Assembly (NCBI RefSeq): GCF_003063415.1
Contig: NZ_NESK01000002.1
Span: 62,001 to 126,000, forward strand
DNA length: 64,000 nt
Reading direction: 5' to 3'
DNA from: Limnohabitans sp. 2KL-17
GTDB taxonomy: Bacteria > Pseudomonadota > Gammaproteobacteria > Burkholderiales > Burkholderiaceae_C
The position numbers and the translations under genes are program-made. Under the pieces are notes generated by a model. The model ran no database searches. It was not told where the DNA came from and was given only the letters and a program-made list of their open reading frames with translations. This document shows, piece after piece, positions 17,255-25,410 of this stretch (position 1 is the first letter of the stretch; every line of letters begins with the position of its first letter).

Positions 17255-17744
17255 GCTTGACTTTGACCTTAGCTGGGCTTTTCACGGGTTTGGTTTTTGA
17301 AGCACTTGGTGGTTTACGGGCTGCTTTTTCTGCGGCTTCGATCAAGGGCAACTCGTCGCGCACAGCCTTGTAAGCGTCCAGCGCGGCAGGGCCCCCGCAG
17401 TAAAGAAATGAGTGCAGTATGAGTTCGCGCAACTCTTCACGCGATACGCCGTTGCGCACAGCACCTCGCAAGTGAATCTTGATTTCGGCTGGACGGTTCA
17501 AGGCGATGCACATCGACAGCGTGGCCAAACTGCGCTCTTTCAGTGTCAGACCCGGACGAGTCCAGACCTTGCCCCAGGCAAATTCAGTGGCCAGTTCTTG
17601 AAATGGCATGTTCAGGTCATCTGCGTTGGCAAATGAGCGCTCGACGTAGTCATCGCCCAGAACTTTTTTGCGCATGGCCAAGCCGGCCTTGTAGCCCTCC
17701 GACTTGGCTTGAGTCAAAGATTTCTTGTCGGTGGATTTTTTCAT
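17244..17744 (-). CDS. Carboxymuconolactone decarboxylase-family protein
   Basis: This 166-residue AhpD/CMD-fold protein has the core GLTLKERSLATLSMCIALNRPAEIKIHLRGAVRNGVSREELRELILHSFLYCGGPAALDA, which matches 4-carboxymuconolactone decarboxylase-type proteins of the PcaC branch. It lacks the CxxC of peroxidase AhpD (a single Cys appears in FLYCGGPAA). The C-terminal 30 residues are Lys/Pro/Ala-rich and low in complexity. It follows the Bug receptor by 10 bases, so the two form an operon; neither has the rest of a protocatechuate pathway nearby, so the true substrate is unknown. The ATG at 17744 was chosen because the upstream frame overlaps the bug gene. Confidence 0.82.
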   Translation of the reverse strand: MKKSTDKKSLTQAKSEGYKAGLAMRKKVLGDDYVERSFANADDLNMPFQELATEFAWGKVWTRPGLTLKERSLATLSMCIALNRPAEIKIHLRGAVRNGVSREELRELILHSFLYCGGPAALDAYKAVRDELPLIEAAEKAARKPPSASKTKPVKSPAKVKVKLKT

Positions 17745-17754
17745 GGTCTGTCTT

Positions 17755-18732
17755 TCAGTCTGCTTTGATGTTGGCCGAGCGGACGACTGCCCCCCATTTG
17801 ACGATTTCATCTTTGATGTAACTGGCAAATTGCTCGGGCGTGTCACCCACCGGCAAAGCGCCTTGCTGGTTCAGTTTTTCAGCCACATCGGGCAGTTTGA
17901 GAATGTCCACAATTTCACGGTTGAGCCGCATCACGATTTCCTTGGGAGTTTTCGCGGGTGCCACGATGCCGACCCACGAATAGGCTTCGTAGCCCGGCAA
18001 GCCGCTTTCTGCAATGGTGGGAATGTCAGAAAGTGAGGGAACCCGCTTGGCGCTGCCGACCGCAATGGCTTTGAGCTGGCCTGATTTCACTTGGTTGATG
18101 ACGGAAGGAATGCTGCTGTAGAGCATCTGGACTTGCCCGGCCAGCAAATCAGACAAAGCCGGTCCTTGACCTTTGTAGGGCACATGGACGGTTTGTACGT
18201 TGGCCATCGAGTTGAAGAGTTCCCCGGCCAGATGACCTGAATTGCCGCTGCCTGGGGACGCGAAAAACAGTTGCTTGGGTTTGGATTTGGCCAGGCTGAT
18301 CAACTCCAGCGTTGTTTTGGCTTGAACGGAGGGGTGCGTGACCAACAAAAGGGGAAAGTTCACCATGTTGGTGATGGGGGCGAAATCCTTCAGGGGGTCA
18401 TAGGGCAATTTGTCATACAAACTGGGGTTCACCGCCATCGGGCCTGCGGCTGCCACTGCCAGGGTGTAGCCATCTGCTGGCGATTGCATCAAGGCTTGCA
18501 AACCGACAATGCCATTCGCACCAGACTTGTTGTCGATGACCACTTGCTGGCCAAGTCGTTCATTGAGTTTCTGAGCCACCACCCGCGCAATGACATCGTT
18601 GCCACCACCCGGTGGAAAAGGAACAATGATCCGGATGGGTTTATTCGGGAAAGTTTGCGCCAGCAAAGGCGTGGCGAAGGTGAGTAAAACGGTGGATAAA
18701 AAAGCGATCAGTGGTTTGGCAACGTTGAACAT
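17755..18732 (-). CDS. Bug/TctC-family periplasmic solute receptor
   Basis: This 325-residue receptor has a Sec signal (cleavage expected after LLAQ) and the family motifs FPNKPIRIIVPFPPGGGNDVIAR, SPADGYTLAV, HVPYKGQGPALSDLLAGQVQ and ESGLPGYEAYSW. It captures a carboxylic acid in the periplasm; the substrate is not readable from sequence. CCGGAG precedes the ATG at 18732. It is transcribed ahead of the CMD-family gene. It is one of three orphan Bug receptors in the window, each next to a different catabolic gene set. Confidence 0.9.
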   Translation of the reverse strand: MFNVAKPLIAFLSTVLLTFATPLLAQTFPNKPIRIIVPFPPGGGNDVIARVVAQKLNERLGQQVVIDNKSGANGIVGLQALMQSPADGYTLAVAAAGPMAVNPSLYDKLPYDPLKDFAPITNMVNFPLLLVTHPSVQAKTTLELISLAKSKPKQLFFASPGSGNSGHLAGELFNSMANVQTVHVPYKGQGPALSDLLAGQVQMLYSSIPSVINQVKSGQLKAIAVGSAKRVPSLSDIPTIAESGLPGYEAYSWVGIVAPAKTPKEIVMRLNREIVDILKLPDVAEKLNQQGALPVGDTPEQFASYIKDEIVKWGAVVRSANIKAD

Positions 18733-18916
18733 TGAATCTCCGGTAGGCTTGATTGCAAGCTGTCAAATGCACATGCTTGCACAAAGCGCCAGTTGGCCTG
18801 TAATTTGAGCGACAAGAACCCGCAGACAGGTCGGCAAACCACGCTTTGGGATGGCGTCTTGTTAGGGCTATGCAAAAAGATAGTTTTTATCAGGTGTTGT
18901 GCGTGCAAAATAAGAC

Positions 18917-19150
18917 ATGACCCCATCCCTCCTGGTTCGTATCAACGATGGCATTTACGCGCTGCACAACCCATCAGGCCTGCATGTGGGCAACCTCAAG
19001 TGGATCAACGGTCAGTGGAAATTCAAGGCTGTCGGTTACGGTCCAAAAGGTGACGTCATCCCGGGCGGTGGACCTTTGACGGATCGGCATAACACCCCTT
19101 TTGCGCAACTGGACGAAGCCACCATCCGCACCCATTTTTTCAAGGAGTGA
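18917..19150 (+). CDS. Hypothetical small protein (77 aa)
   Basis: A 77-residue frame upstream of adenine deaminase begins MTPSLLVRINDGIYALHNPSG and has a soluble, Gly/Trp-containing composition (HVGNLKWINGQWKFKAVGYG). It has no signal peptide or membrane segment. Its stop lies two bases before the deaminase ATG and the deaminase Shine-Dalgarno AAGGAG falls within its last codons, which is the best evidence that it is a real, co-transcribed gene. I do not recognise the family. Confidence 0.65.
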   Translation: MTPSLLVRINDGIYALHNPSGLHVGNLKWINGQWKFKAVGYGPKGDVIPGGGPLTDRHNTPFAQLDEATIRTHFFKE

Positions 19151-19152
19151 CC

Positions 19153-20202
19153 ATGTTCAAAGTCCATGCCGTTTCCCCGGAGCGATTGCCCGAGTTGTTG
19201 TGCGTCATGCCCAAGGCCGAGTTGCACATTCACATCGAAGGCTCACTTGAGCCTGAGTTGATCTTTGCCCTGGCTCAGCGCAACGGCGTTAGCCTGCCTT
19301 ATGCCAACGTGCAGGCGCTGCGCAATGCGTACGCATTCACCGACTTGCAAAGCTTTCTGGACCTGTACTACGCTGGTGCCAGCGTGCTGCTGCATGAGCA
19401 GGATTTTTACGACATGGCGTGGACGTATTTTTTGAAAGCAAAGGCCGACCATGTGGTGCGGGCCGAGTTGTTTTTTGACCCGCAAACCCACACGGCCCGG
19501 GGTGTGCCCATGGCCAGCGTGATCGAAGGCCTGAGTCGTGCTTGTCGCGATGCCCATACGCAGCTGAACATCAGTGCCGATTTGATCTTGTGCTTCTTGC
19601 GCCACCTGTCCGAAGAAGACGCCTTGGCCACGCTGGAAGAAGCCATGCCTTGGCGTGAGCAATTCATCGGCGTGGGGCTTGATTCGAGTGAGTTGGGTCA
19701 CCCGCCAGAGAAGTTCGCTCAAGCTTTTGCCCGTGCCCGTGAGCTGGGTCTGCATGTCGTCGCCCATGCGGGCGAGGAGGGACCACCCGCCTACATCTGG
19801 AGTGCCCTCGATGTTTTGAAAGTGGAACGCATCGACCACGGTGTGCAAGCCATCCACGATGCAGCCCTCATGAAGCGGCTGGCCTACAGCCAGATGCCAC
19901 TCACGGTCTGCCCGCTGTCCAACCTCAAGTTGTGCGTGTTCAAAAGCCTGGCCGATCACAACCTTGGCCAGATGCTGGATGCCGGTCTTTGCGTGACGGT
20001 CAACTCGGACGACCCGGCCTACTTTGGTGGCTATCTGAACGACAACTACCTGCAGACATTTTCCGCCCTACACCTGAACGCGCAACAGGCCTACAAACTG
20101 GCAGCCAACAGCATCGAGGCGAGCTTTGCGCCCGAGGCAGACAAGCACCGCTGGATGCATGAGTTGAAAGCGTGTTTTCAAGGGTTTGCGGAGCAAGATT
20201 GA
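19153..20202 (+). CDS. Adenine deaminase (adenosine deaminase superfamily)
   Basis: This 349-residue enzyme should convert adenine to hypoxanthine. The zinc ligands are visible: AELHIHIEG (His25, His27), HAGEEGPPAYIW (around residue 205) and NSDDPAYFGGY (around residue 284). The blocks LDLYYAGASVL, DPQTHTARG, FLRHLSEEDA and KVERIDHGVQ match the adenine-specific (Aah1/PA0148-type) branch rather than classical adenosine deaminase; this is recalled from the family, not computed. The ATG at 19153 is five bases after AAGGAG. With guanine deaminase, two BMP receptors and GMP reductase it extends the purine-salvage theme of the window. Confidence 0.87.
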   Translation: MFKVHAVSPERLPELLCVMPKAELHIHIEGSLEPELIFALAQRNGVSLPYANVQALRNAYAFTDLQSFLDLYYAGASVLLHEQDFYDMAWTYFLKAKADHVVRAELFFDPQTHTARGVPMASVIEGLSRACRDAHTQLNISADLILCFLRHLSEEDALATLEEAMPWREQFIGVGLDSSELGHPPEKFAQAFARARELGLHVVAHAGEEGPPAYIWSALDVLKVERIDHGVQAIHDAALMKRLAYSQMPLTVCPLSNLKLCVFKSLADHNLGQMLDAGLCVTVNSDDPAYFGGYLNDNYLQTFSALHLNAQQAYKLAANSIEASFAPEADKHRWMHELKACFQGFAEQD

Positions 20203-20226
20203 GTTTTTGCCTGTCAAAATGGCGAG

Positions 20227-20805
20227 ATGCTCAAGCAAGAATCCCAACACACAGAATGGAAAGAAGCCTGGCGCGGTGACTGCTTGCGCTGGGTTTGCGG
20301 ATTTGCCAATGCACAAGGCGGACGCTTGCTGCTTGGGGTGAGTGACAAGGGGCAAGGGGCAAGTGGTGGGCTTGTCAGGTGTGGCCAAGCTGCTGGAAGA
20401 CTTGCCCAACAAGGTTCGCGAATTTTTGCAGCATGCGCGGCGGCGGGCACGCCCAAGCCAGTGCTGCGTTATCACCCCTTCGACATGTGGATGGAGTTCC
20501 CTTTTGACCCCGGGTATTTGAAGGTGCTCAGGGCGGGGCAGGGGCAGAGGCAGAGCGAACAAGCCCAAGTCCAAGTCACCCCCGAAGTGGATCGCATGTT
20601 GAAGCTGTTCAATGGCGAGATGAGCCGCATTGAATTGATGAGCGCGTTGGGCTTGAAAGGCGAAAAACACTTCCGTGTCCACTGTCAGCAAACGGCTTTG
20701 GCCTTGGGCGTTCTGGAGATGACGGTGCCCGATAAGCCCCAAAGTCGGTTTCAAAAATACAGACTGACGCCAGCAGGTCGACGCTGGCTTGCCAGGCAAG
20801 CTTGA
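20227..20805 (+). pseudogene. Decayed AlbA_2/RecG-like ATP-binding protein gene
   Basis: The first 40 or so codons encode the start of an AlbA_2 (Schlafen-like, COG2865) domain: ESQHTEWKEAWRGDCLRW then GFANAQGGRLLLGVSDKG. The frame then changes. Bases 20349-20355 and 20356-20362 are the same heptamer GGGGCAA in tandem; removing one copy restores the family-like continuation VVGLSGVAKLLEDLPNKV. Near 20440 the sequence jumps to the C-terminal part (PVLRYHPFDMWMEFPF, then GEMSRIELMSALGLKGEKHF, VPDKPQSRFQKYRLT) with the middle domain missing. Full-length relatives have several hundred residues, so this is a gene with a frameshift and an internal deletion. The apparent 192-residue frame is fortuitous. 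Confidence 0.82.
20349..20362 (+). repeat. 7-bp tandem duplication causing a frameshift
   Basis: GGGGCAA occurs twice in direct succession (20349-20355 and 20356-20362). The net +7 shifts the reading frame inside the AlbA_2 coding region; deletion of one copy in silico gives a continuous family-like protein for another 25 or so residues. Confidence 0.85.
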
Positions 20806-20826
20806 AACATACCCAAAGGGGGCGTG

Positions 20827-21627
20827 ATGAGATTGGCATTTGTTTCAGATATTCATGGCAATTTAGCTGCTTTAGACGCCGTGATTGCCGACATGAGTCA
20901 TCGAGAAATTCAGTGTGTGGTGAATCTGGGTGACAGCTTGAGTGGCCCATTGCTTCCCCTTGAGACCGCAGACCGACTTCAAAATTTGCCATGGCTGCAT
21001 GTCGCAGGTAACCATGAACGGCAGGTGTTGCGCTTACCGGTCGAGCGTCAAAATTTGTCGGATGCATATACATCGGGTCAATTGAATCCGTTTGTCAAAA
21101 ATTGGTTGGCGTCGCACGCTGACCCAGCGGACCCCCGGCTGCACAGCGCAAAATTTTGGCCTGAACATTTGGGCCATGATGTGGCACTGTGTCACGGCAG
21201 TCCTCGCAGCGACATCGAATACTTGTTGGAAACACCCGAAGGCGAGTCTGCCCGATTGGCGAACGTGACAGAAATTGAAGAGCGTTTGGCGGGGCTTGTT
21301 CCGGAAAGCATCACCTTGCTAGCCTGCGGTCACAGTCACGTTCCCAGGACGGTTCGTTTGAGATCCAATCTGCTCATCATCAATCCGGGAAGTGTCGGTT
21401 TGCCTGCTTACGAGGACGATCACCCTTACCCGTTTTCCAAGTTCCACCGCATAGAGAACGGCAGCCCCGATGCGCGTTATGCGGTGGTCGAAAAATCGGG
21501 TGGGGACTGGAGTTGTGAATTGATCAGCGTGGCGTACGACCATGAATCCATGGCGATTTTGGCAGACAAGCGTGAACGACCGGATTGGGCGCATGCCTTG
21601 AGAACCGGTTGGATGCCCAGCGTTTGA
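20827..21627 (+). CDS. Calcineurin-like metallophosphoesterase
   Basis: This 266-residue cytoplasmic phosphoesterase has the dinuclear-metal motifs in order: FVSDIHGNLAALDAV (residues 5-19), NLGDSLSGPL, HVAGNHERQ and a C-terminal ACGHSHVPR followed by IINPGSVGLP. This layout is the YfcE/MJ0936-like class, acting on small phosphodiesters or phosphomonoesters; the natural substrate is not predictable. AAAGGGGGC precedes the ATG at 20827; a GTG immediately before it is in frame. A YciI gene follows after 17 bases. Confidence 0.88.
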   Translation: MRLAFVSDIHGNLAALDAVIADMSHREIQCVVNLGDSLSGPLLPLETADRLQNLPWLHVAGNHERQVLRLPVERQNLSDAYTSGQLNPFVKNWLASHADPADPRLHSAKFWPEHLGHDVALCHGSPRSDIEYLLETPEGESARLANVTEIEERLAGLVPESITLLACGHSHVPRTVRLRSNLLIINPGSVGLPAYEDDHPYPFSKFHRIENGSPDARYAVVEKSGGDWSCELISVAYDHESMAILADKRERPDWAHALRTGWMPSV

Positions 21628-21644
21628 ATTGCGGAGCATTGAAC

Positions 21645-21938
21645 ATGTTGTTTGTCGTTTTGTTCACTGATCGACCCGATCAAGCCGCTTTGCGTGCCGC
21701 ATATTTGCAAGTCCACATTGATTGGGTGGGTGCACACCAAGCGCAAGTGCGCGTGGCTGGCAGTTTGCGCGAGGAGCTTGGTCAGGTGCCCAAAGGTGGT
21801 TTATGGATCGTTGAGTCCGAGTCCAAAGAAAGTGTTCATCAACTGATGCAGACTGACCCCTTCTGGACTTGCGGTCTGCGCCAGAGCGTGGAGGTTTTGC
21901 ATTGGAGCAAAGCGTTGGACCAGCAAGTGCTGGTCTGA
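21645..21938 (+). CDS. YciI-family protein
   Basis: This 97-residue protein of the YciI/muconolactone-isomerase-like ferredoxin fold has LFVVLFTDRPD, the His in YLQVHIDWVGAH, GLWIVESES and MQTDPFWTCGLRQSVEVLHW. No general reaction is known for the family. The ATG at 21645 follows GGAG by eight bases; the frame is open upstream, but that extension overlaps the phosphoesterase. It is likely co-transcribed with the phosphoesterase. Confidence 0.83.
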   Translation: MLFVVLFTDRPDQAALRAAYLQVHIDWVGAHQAQVRVAGSLREELGQVPKGGLWIVESESKESVHQLMQTDPFWTCGLRQSVEVLHWSKALDQQVLV

Positions 21939-21980
21939 GTTTTTCACACGCCGTCCTGTTCTCATGATTTGCTGTTGGCT

Positions 21981-22023
21981 TTACATGATGCGGCTGACTG
22001 ATCCGGATAAAGCGGCCATGTAA
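21981..22023. promoter_or_regulatory. Palindromic segment before the second BMP receptor gene
   Basis: TTACATG (21981-21987) and its inverse CATGTAA (22017-22023) flank a perfect ATCCGGAT palindrome (22001-22008) and a GCGGC repeated at both shoulders. The spacer is non-coding and upstream of a single-gene BMP unit, so an operator or folded leader is plausible; no known motif is recognised. Confidence 0.4.
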
Positions 22024-22036
22024 AATCAGATTAGAA

Positions 22037-22066
22037 GCTCGCCGCCCCGGCGGGCTTTGTTTTGTT
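22037..22066 (+). terminator. Terminator-like hairpin after YciI gene
   Basis: GCTCGCC (22037-22043) pairs with GGCGGGC (22049-22055), one pair being G-T, around a GCCCC loop, followed by TTTGTTTTGTT. It ends 29 bases before the BMP gene start, so it could end the YciI transcript or act as an attenuator of the BMP gene. Confidence 0.55.
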
Positions 22067-22095
22067 CAATCATCGGGGCCATGTAGAGGACTACC

Positions 22096-23205
22096 ATGTA
22101 TAAAAACCTCGCTGCCACGCTCGTGGCCGCCTGCTTTTTCTTATCCGCCGTACAGGCACAGACGCCTGCTCAAACGCCAACCCAAACTCCCAAAAAATCC
22201 ACTGAGCTGATCAAGGCCGGTTTTGTCTATGTCTCGCCCATCACCGAGGCGGGTTGGACCCGGCAGCACGACGAGGGTCGCCAGGCTGTCGAAAGAGCTT
22301 TGGGCGATCAGGTCAAGACCACGTTTGTGGCCGATGTGCCGGAGGGCGCTGACGCCGAGCGCGTGATTCGCGACTTGGCCAGACAGGGGCACCAAATCAT
22401 CTTCACGCCCAGCTTTGGCTACATGGAGCCCACGCTCAAGGTGGCCAAAGAGTTTCCGAACGTGAAGTTCGAATCGGTCACCGGTTTCAAGACGGCTCCC
22501 AACGTGGCGGCATCGAACGCCCGTTATTACGAGGGCCGTTTTTTGGCCGGCATCGCCGCTGGTCGCATGACGCAGTCGAATGTGGCCGGTTATGTGGCGG
22601 GTTTTCCGATACCTGAGGTGCTGCAAGGCATCAACGCTTTCACTTTAGGCATGCGCTCGGTCAACTCCCAAGCCACCGTCAAGGTGGTCTGGCTGAACGC
22701 CTGGTTTGACCCGCCCAAAGAGCGCGAAGCGGCCATGGCCTTGTTCAACCAAGAGGTGGATGTGATTGCTTTTCACACCGGTTCCACGGCAGTGATGGCG
22801 GCAGCGCAAGAACGCGGCAAGATGGCTGTGGCCTACCATTCCGACATGCGCAAGGTGGGGCCGGATGCCCAGATCGTGGCCGTGACCCACCAGTGGGGCG
22901 ATTACTACACGGCACGTGTGAAAGCCGTCAGGGCAGGCACCTGGACTTCAGGCAATGTTTGGTGTGGCGTCAAGGATGGCATGGTCCGGGTGGGCGACTT
23001 TGGCCCCAAGGTGCCCAAGGCTGTACAGGATGAAATCCTGGCCAGGCAAAAGGCGGTCGGCACGGGCAAGCTTCTGCCCTTTGCGGGTCCGATCACCGAC
23101 AACGAAGGCAAAGCGGTTTTGCCAGCCGGACAAGCCTTGACCGATGCCCAGATCCTGAACATGAATTACCTGGTGCAGGGCGTTGTCGGACGGGTTGGCC
23201 GATGA
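22096..23205 (+). CDS. Second BMP-family periplasmic binding protein
   Basis: This 369-residue paralogue of the receptor at 11807 shares the blocks GFVYVSPITEAGWTRQHDEGR, GADAERVIRDLARQGHQIIF, PSFGYMEPTLKVA and PIPEVLQGINAFTLGMRSVN. It has an ordinary Sec signal (cleavage expected after VQAQ) and no lipobox cysteine, so it should be a soluble periplasmic protein. The start of the mature protein is a short Gln-Thr-Pro repeat (QTPAQTPTQTP). GAGGA precedes the ATG. No ATPase or permease accompanies it; it may serve the transporter at 8220-11762 or have a sensory role (inference). Confidence 0.88.
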   Translation: MYKNLAATLVAACFFLSAVQAQTPAQTPTQTPKKSTELIKAGFVYVSPITEAGWTRQHDEGRQAVERALGDQVKTTFVADVPEGADAERVIRDLARQGHQIIFTPSFGYMEPTLKVAKEFPNVKFESVTGFKTAPNVAASNARYYEGRFLAGIAAGRMTQSNVAGYVAGFPIPEVLQGINAFTLGMRSVNSQATVKVVWLNAWFDPPKEREAAMALFNQEVDVIAFHTGSTAVMAAAQERGKMAVAYHSDMRKVGPDAQIVAVTHQWGDYYTARVKAVRAGTWTSGNVWCGVKDGMVRVGDFGPKVPKAVQDEILARQKAVGTGKLLPFAGPITDNEGKAVLPAGQALTDAQILNMNYLVQGVVGRVGR

Positions 23206-23277
23206 TCTGCCGCCCGGGTTGGGCCCGGATGCCCAAGTAAGCCCTCTAAAATAGCGCGATTCACACAAAGGCACACC

Positions 23278-23847
23278 ATGAGCATCAAGAGCGACAAATG
23301 GATCCGCCGCATGGCTGAGCAGCACGGCATGATCGAGCCGTTTGAGCCTGGGCAAGTCCGCCTCAATGCAGCGGGTGAAAAAATCGTGAGCTACGGCACC
23401 AGCAGTTATGGTTACGACATCCGCTGTGCGCCTGAGTTCAAGGTCTTCACCAACATCTACAGCACGGTGGTTGACCCGAAAAATTTCGATGAACGCAGTT
23501 TTGTGGACATCGAGGGGGACGTCTGCATCATCCCGCCCAACAGTTTCGCGCTGGCCCGCACGGTTGAATATTTCCGGATTCCGCGCAATGTGCTGACCAT
23601 TTGCTTGGGCAAAAGCACCTATGCCCGTTGCGGCATCATCGTCAACGTGACCCCCTTTGAGCCCGAATGGGAAGGTTATGTCACCCTCGAATTCAGCAAC
23701 ACCACACCCCTGCCAGCCAAGATTTATGCGGGCGAGGGCTGTGCCCAGGTGCTGTTCCTGGAGAGCGACGAAGTGTGCGAAACCAGCTACAAAGACCGTG
23801 GCGGCAAGTACCAAGGGCAGGTGGGCGTGACCCTGCCCAAAACCTGA
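23278..23847 (+). CDS. dcd: dCTP deaminase
   Basis: This 189-residue enzyme deaminates dCTP to dUTP, feeding dTMP synthesis. The trimeric dUTPase-like fold is clear from [65 protein letters not shown] (which includes the catalytic Glu region) and GEGCAQVLF. Length and start match the family exactly. It lies alone between the BMP gene and rhlE; TAAAAT upstream is a plausible -10 element. Confidence 0.96.
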   Translation: MSIKSDKWIRRMAEQHGMIEPFEPGQVRLNAAGEKIVSYGTSSYGYDIRCAPEFKVFTNIYSTVVDPKNFDERSFVDIEGDVCIIPPNSFALARTVEYFRIPRNVLTICLGKSTYARCGIIVNVTPFEPEWEGYVTLEFSNTTPLPAKIYAGEGCAQVLFLESDEVCETSYKDRGGKYQGQVGVTLPKT

Positions 23848-23887
23848 AATGGGGCCTGCCGGCCCAAAATGCGACAATCACGGGTTA

Positions 23888-25342
23888 ATGACCGATTCTT
23901 TTTCAAACTTATCGCTGGCGCCTACGCTGGCACGAGCCGTAGCCGAAATGGGCTACGAATCCATGACCCCTATCCAGGCCCAAGCCATTCCGGTGGTGTT
24001 GACGGGCCAGGACGTGATGGGCGCAGCCCAAACGGGCACCGGTAAAACGGCGGCCTTTTCGCTGCCTTTGCTGCAGCGGCTGCTCAAGCACGAAAACCCC
24101 TCCACATCCCCTGCACGGCACCCTGTCAGAGCGCTGGTGTTGCTGCCGACACGTGAGCTGGCTGACCAGGTGGCTCAGCAGATCAAGTTGTACGCCAAAT
24201 ACACCCAGTTGCGCAGCACAGTGGTGTTTGGCGGCATGGACATGAAGCCCCAGACCCTGGAGCTGAAAAAAGGCGTTGAAGTGCTGGTGGCCACGCCGGG
24301 CCGTTTGCTGGACCACATCGAGGCCAAAAACGCGGTGCTCAACCAGGTGGAATATGTGGTGCTGGACGAAGCCGATCGCATGCTGGACATCGGCTTTTTA
24401 CCCGATTTGCAGCGGATTTTGAGTTTCTTGCCCAAACAGCGCACCACGCTGCTGTTTTCGGCTACCTTCTCCCCCGAGATCAGGCGCCTAGCGGGCAGTT
24501 ACCTGCAAAACCCGGTCACCATCGAGGTGGCCAGGCCCAACGAAACCGCCTCCACCGTGGAGCAGCGTTTTTATGCGGCGCAAGACGATGACAAGCGCCG
24601 CGTGATTCGCAAAGTGCTGGCCGACCGGGGCATCAAGCAGGCTTTCATTTTTGTGAACAGCAAGCTCGGATGCGGCCGTTTGGCTCGCTCCCTGGAACGC
24701 GAAGGCCTGAAAACCGCAGCTCTGCACGGCGACAAGAGCCAGGATGAGCGTCTGAAAGCCCTGGAAGCTTTCAAAAAAGGCGAAGTGGATTTGTTGGTCT
24801 GTACCGATGTGGCCGCGCGCGGCCTGGACATCAAGGATGTACCAGCCGTGTTCAACTTTGACGTTCCCTACAACGCTGAAGACTATGTGCACCGCATTGG
24901 GCGCACGGGCCGTGCCGGTGCCTCGGGCTTGGCGGTGACCTTGGTGAGCCCCTCGGATACCCGCTTGGTGGCTGACATCGAAAAGCTGATCAAGAAAAAG
25001 CTTGAGGTTGAAACACTGCAACTCGAGACCGCTCCACCCACAGGCCCCGCGCCTGAAAAATGGGGTGAGCGTGCCGAGGACCGCCCCCGTGCGCGTGCTT
25101 TTGAAGGCCGTCGCAGAGAGCATGACCCCCGTGACGCGCTGGACACGCCGAATGAGCGCCGTGGTGGTTTCCGCCCTGCACCGATCAACCGCGACCCGTT
25201 TTTCCAGAAACCTTACGAAGCCCCCACTTCGGACACGCCGCCCAGCTGGGAGCCGATCGGTCCTAAAACCGTTCGCTCATCGATTTCTGCCAACATCAAG
25301 CCCAAACGCAAAGTGGCCGCCTTGTTCAAATCAGTCGAGTGA
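23888..25342 (+). CDS. rhlE: DEAD-box ATP-dependent RNA helicase, RhlE type
   Basis: This RNA helicase of 484 residues has all core motifs: Q motif (GYESMTPIQAQAIP), Walker A AAQTGTGKT, PTRELADQV, TPGRLLDH, VLDEADRML, SATFSPEIRRLA, then the second RecA domain with ARGLDIKDVPAVFNFDVP and HRIGRTGRAG. The C-terminal 120 or so residues are a charged, Arg/Pro-rich tail, typical of RhlE and likely disordered. The start ATG at 23888 is where homology begins (MTDSFSNLSL); an upstream extension to 23849 would overlap the spacer after dcd. Likely role: ribosome assembly or mRNA turnover. Confidence 0.93.
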   Translation: MTDSFSNLSLAPTLARAVAEMGYESMTPIQAQAIPVVLTGQDVMGAAQTGTGKTAAFSLPLLQRLLKHENPSTSPARHPVRALVLLPTRELADQVAQQIKLYAKYTQLRSTVVFGGMDMKPQTLELKKGVEVLVATPGRLLDHIEAKNAVLNQVEYVVLDEADRMLDIGFLPDLQRILSFLPKQRTTLLFSATFSPEIRRLAGSYLQNPVTIEVARPNETASTVEQRFYAAQDDDKRRVIRKVLADRGIKQAFIFVNSKLGCGRLARSLEREGLKTAALHGDKSQDERLKALEAFKKGEVDLLVCTDVAARGLDIKDVPAVFNFDVPYNAEDYVHRIGRTGRAGASGLAVTLVSPSDTRLVADIEKLIKKKLEVETLQLETAPPTGPAPEKWGERAEDRPRARAFEGRRREHDPRDALDTPNERRGGFRPAPINRDPFFQKPYEAPTSDTPPSWEPIGPKTVRSSISANIKPKRKVAALFKSVE

Positions 25343-25350
25343 TCGGGTTG

Positions 25351-25375
25351 GAAGCCCGGTCTTTATACGGGCTTC
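25351..25375 (+). terminator. Hairpin after rhlE
   Basis: GAAGCCCG (25351-25358) and CGGGCTTC (25368-25375) form a perfect 8-bp stem around a nine-base loop, eight bases after the rhlE stop. No T-run follows, so it is more likely a 3'-end stabiliser or a Rho-assisted end than a classical terminator. Confidence 0.5.
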
Positions 25376-25410
25376 AAACAGTTGCCAATTGACGCTGTCA
25401 AAATTGCAGA

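Noticed and set aside
20227..20805. Intact 192-residue protein of unknown function
   Set aside because: The two ends are recognisable parts of one longer family in the same frame, while the middle is frameshifted by a tandem duplication and truncated, so it is called a pseudogene.
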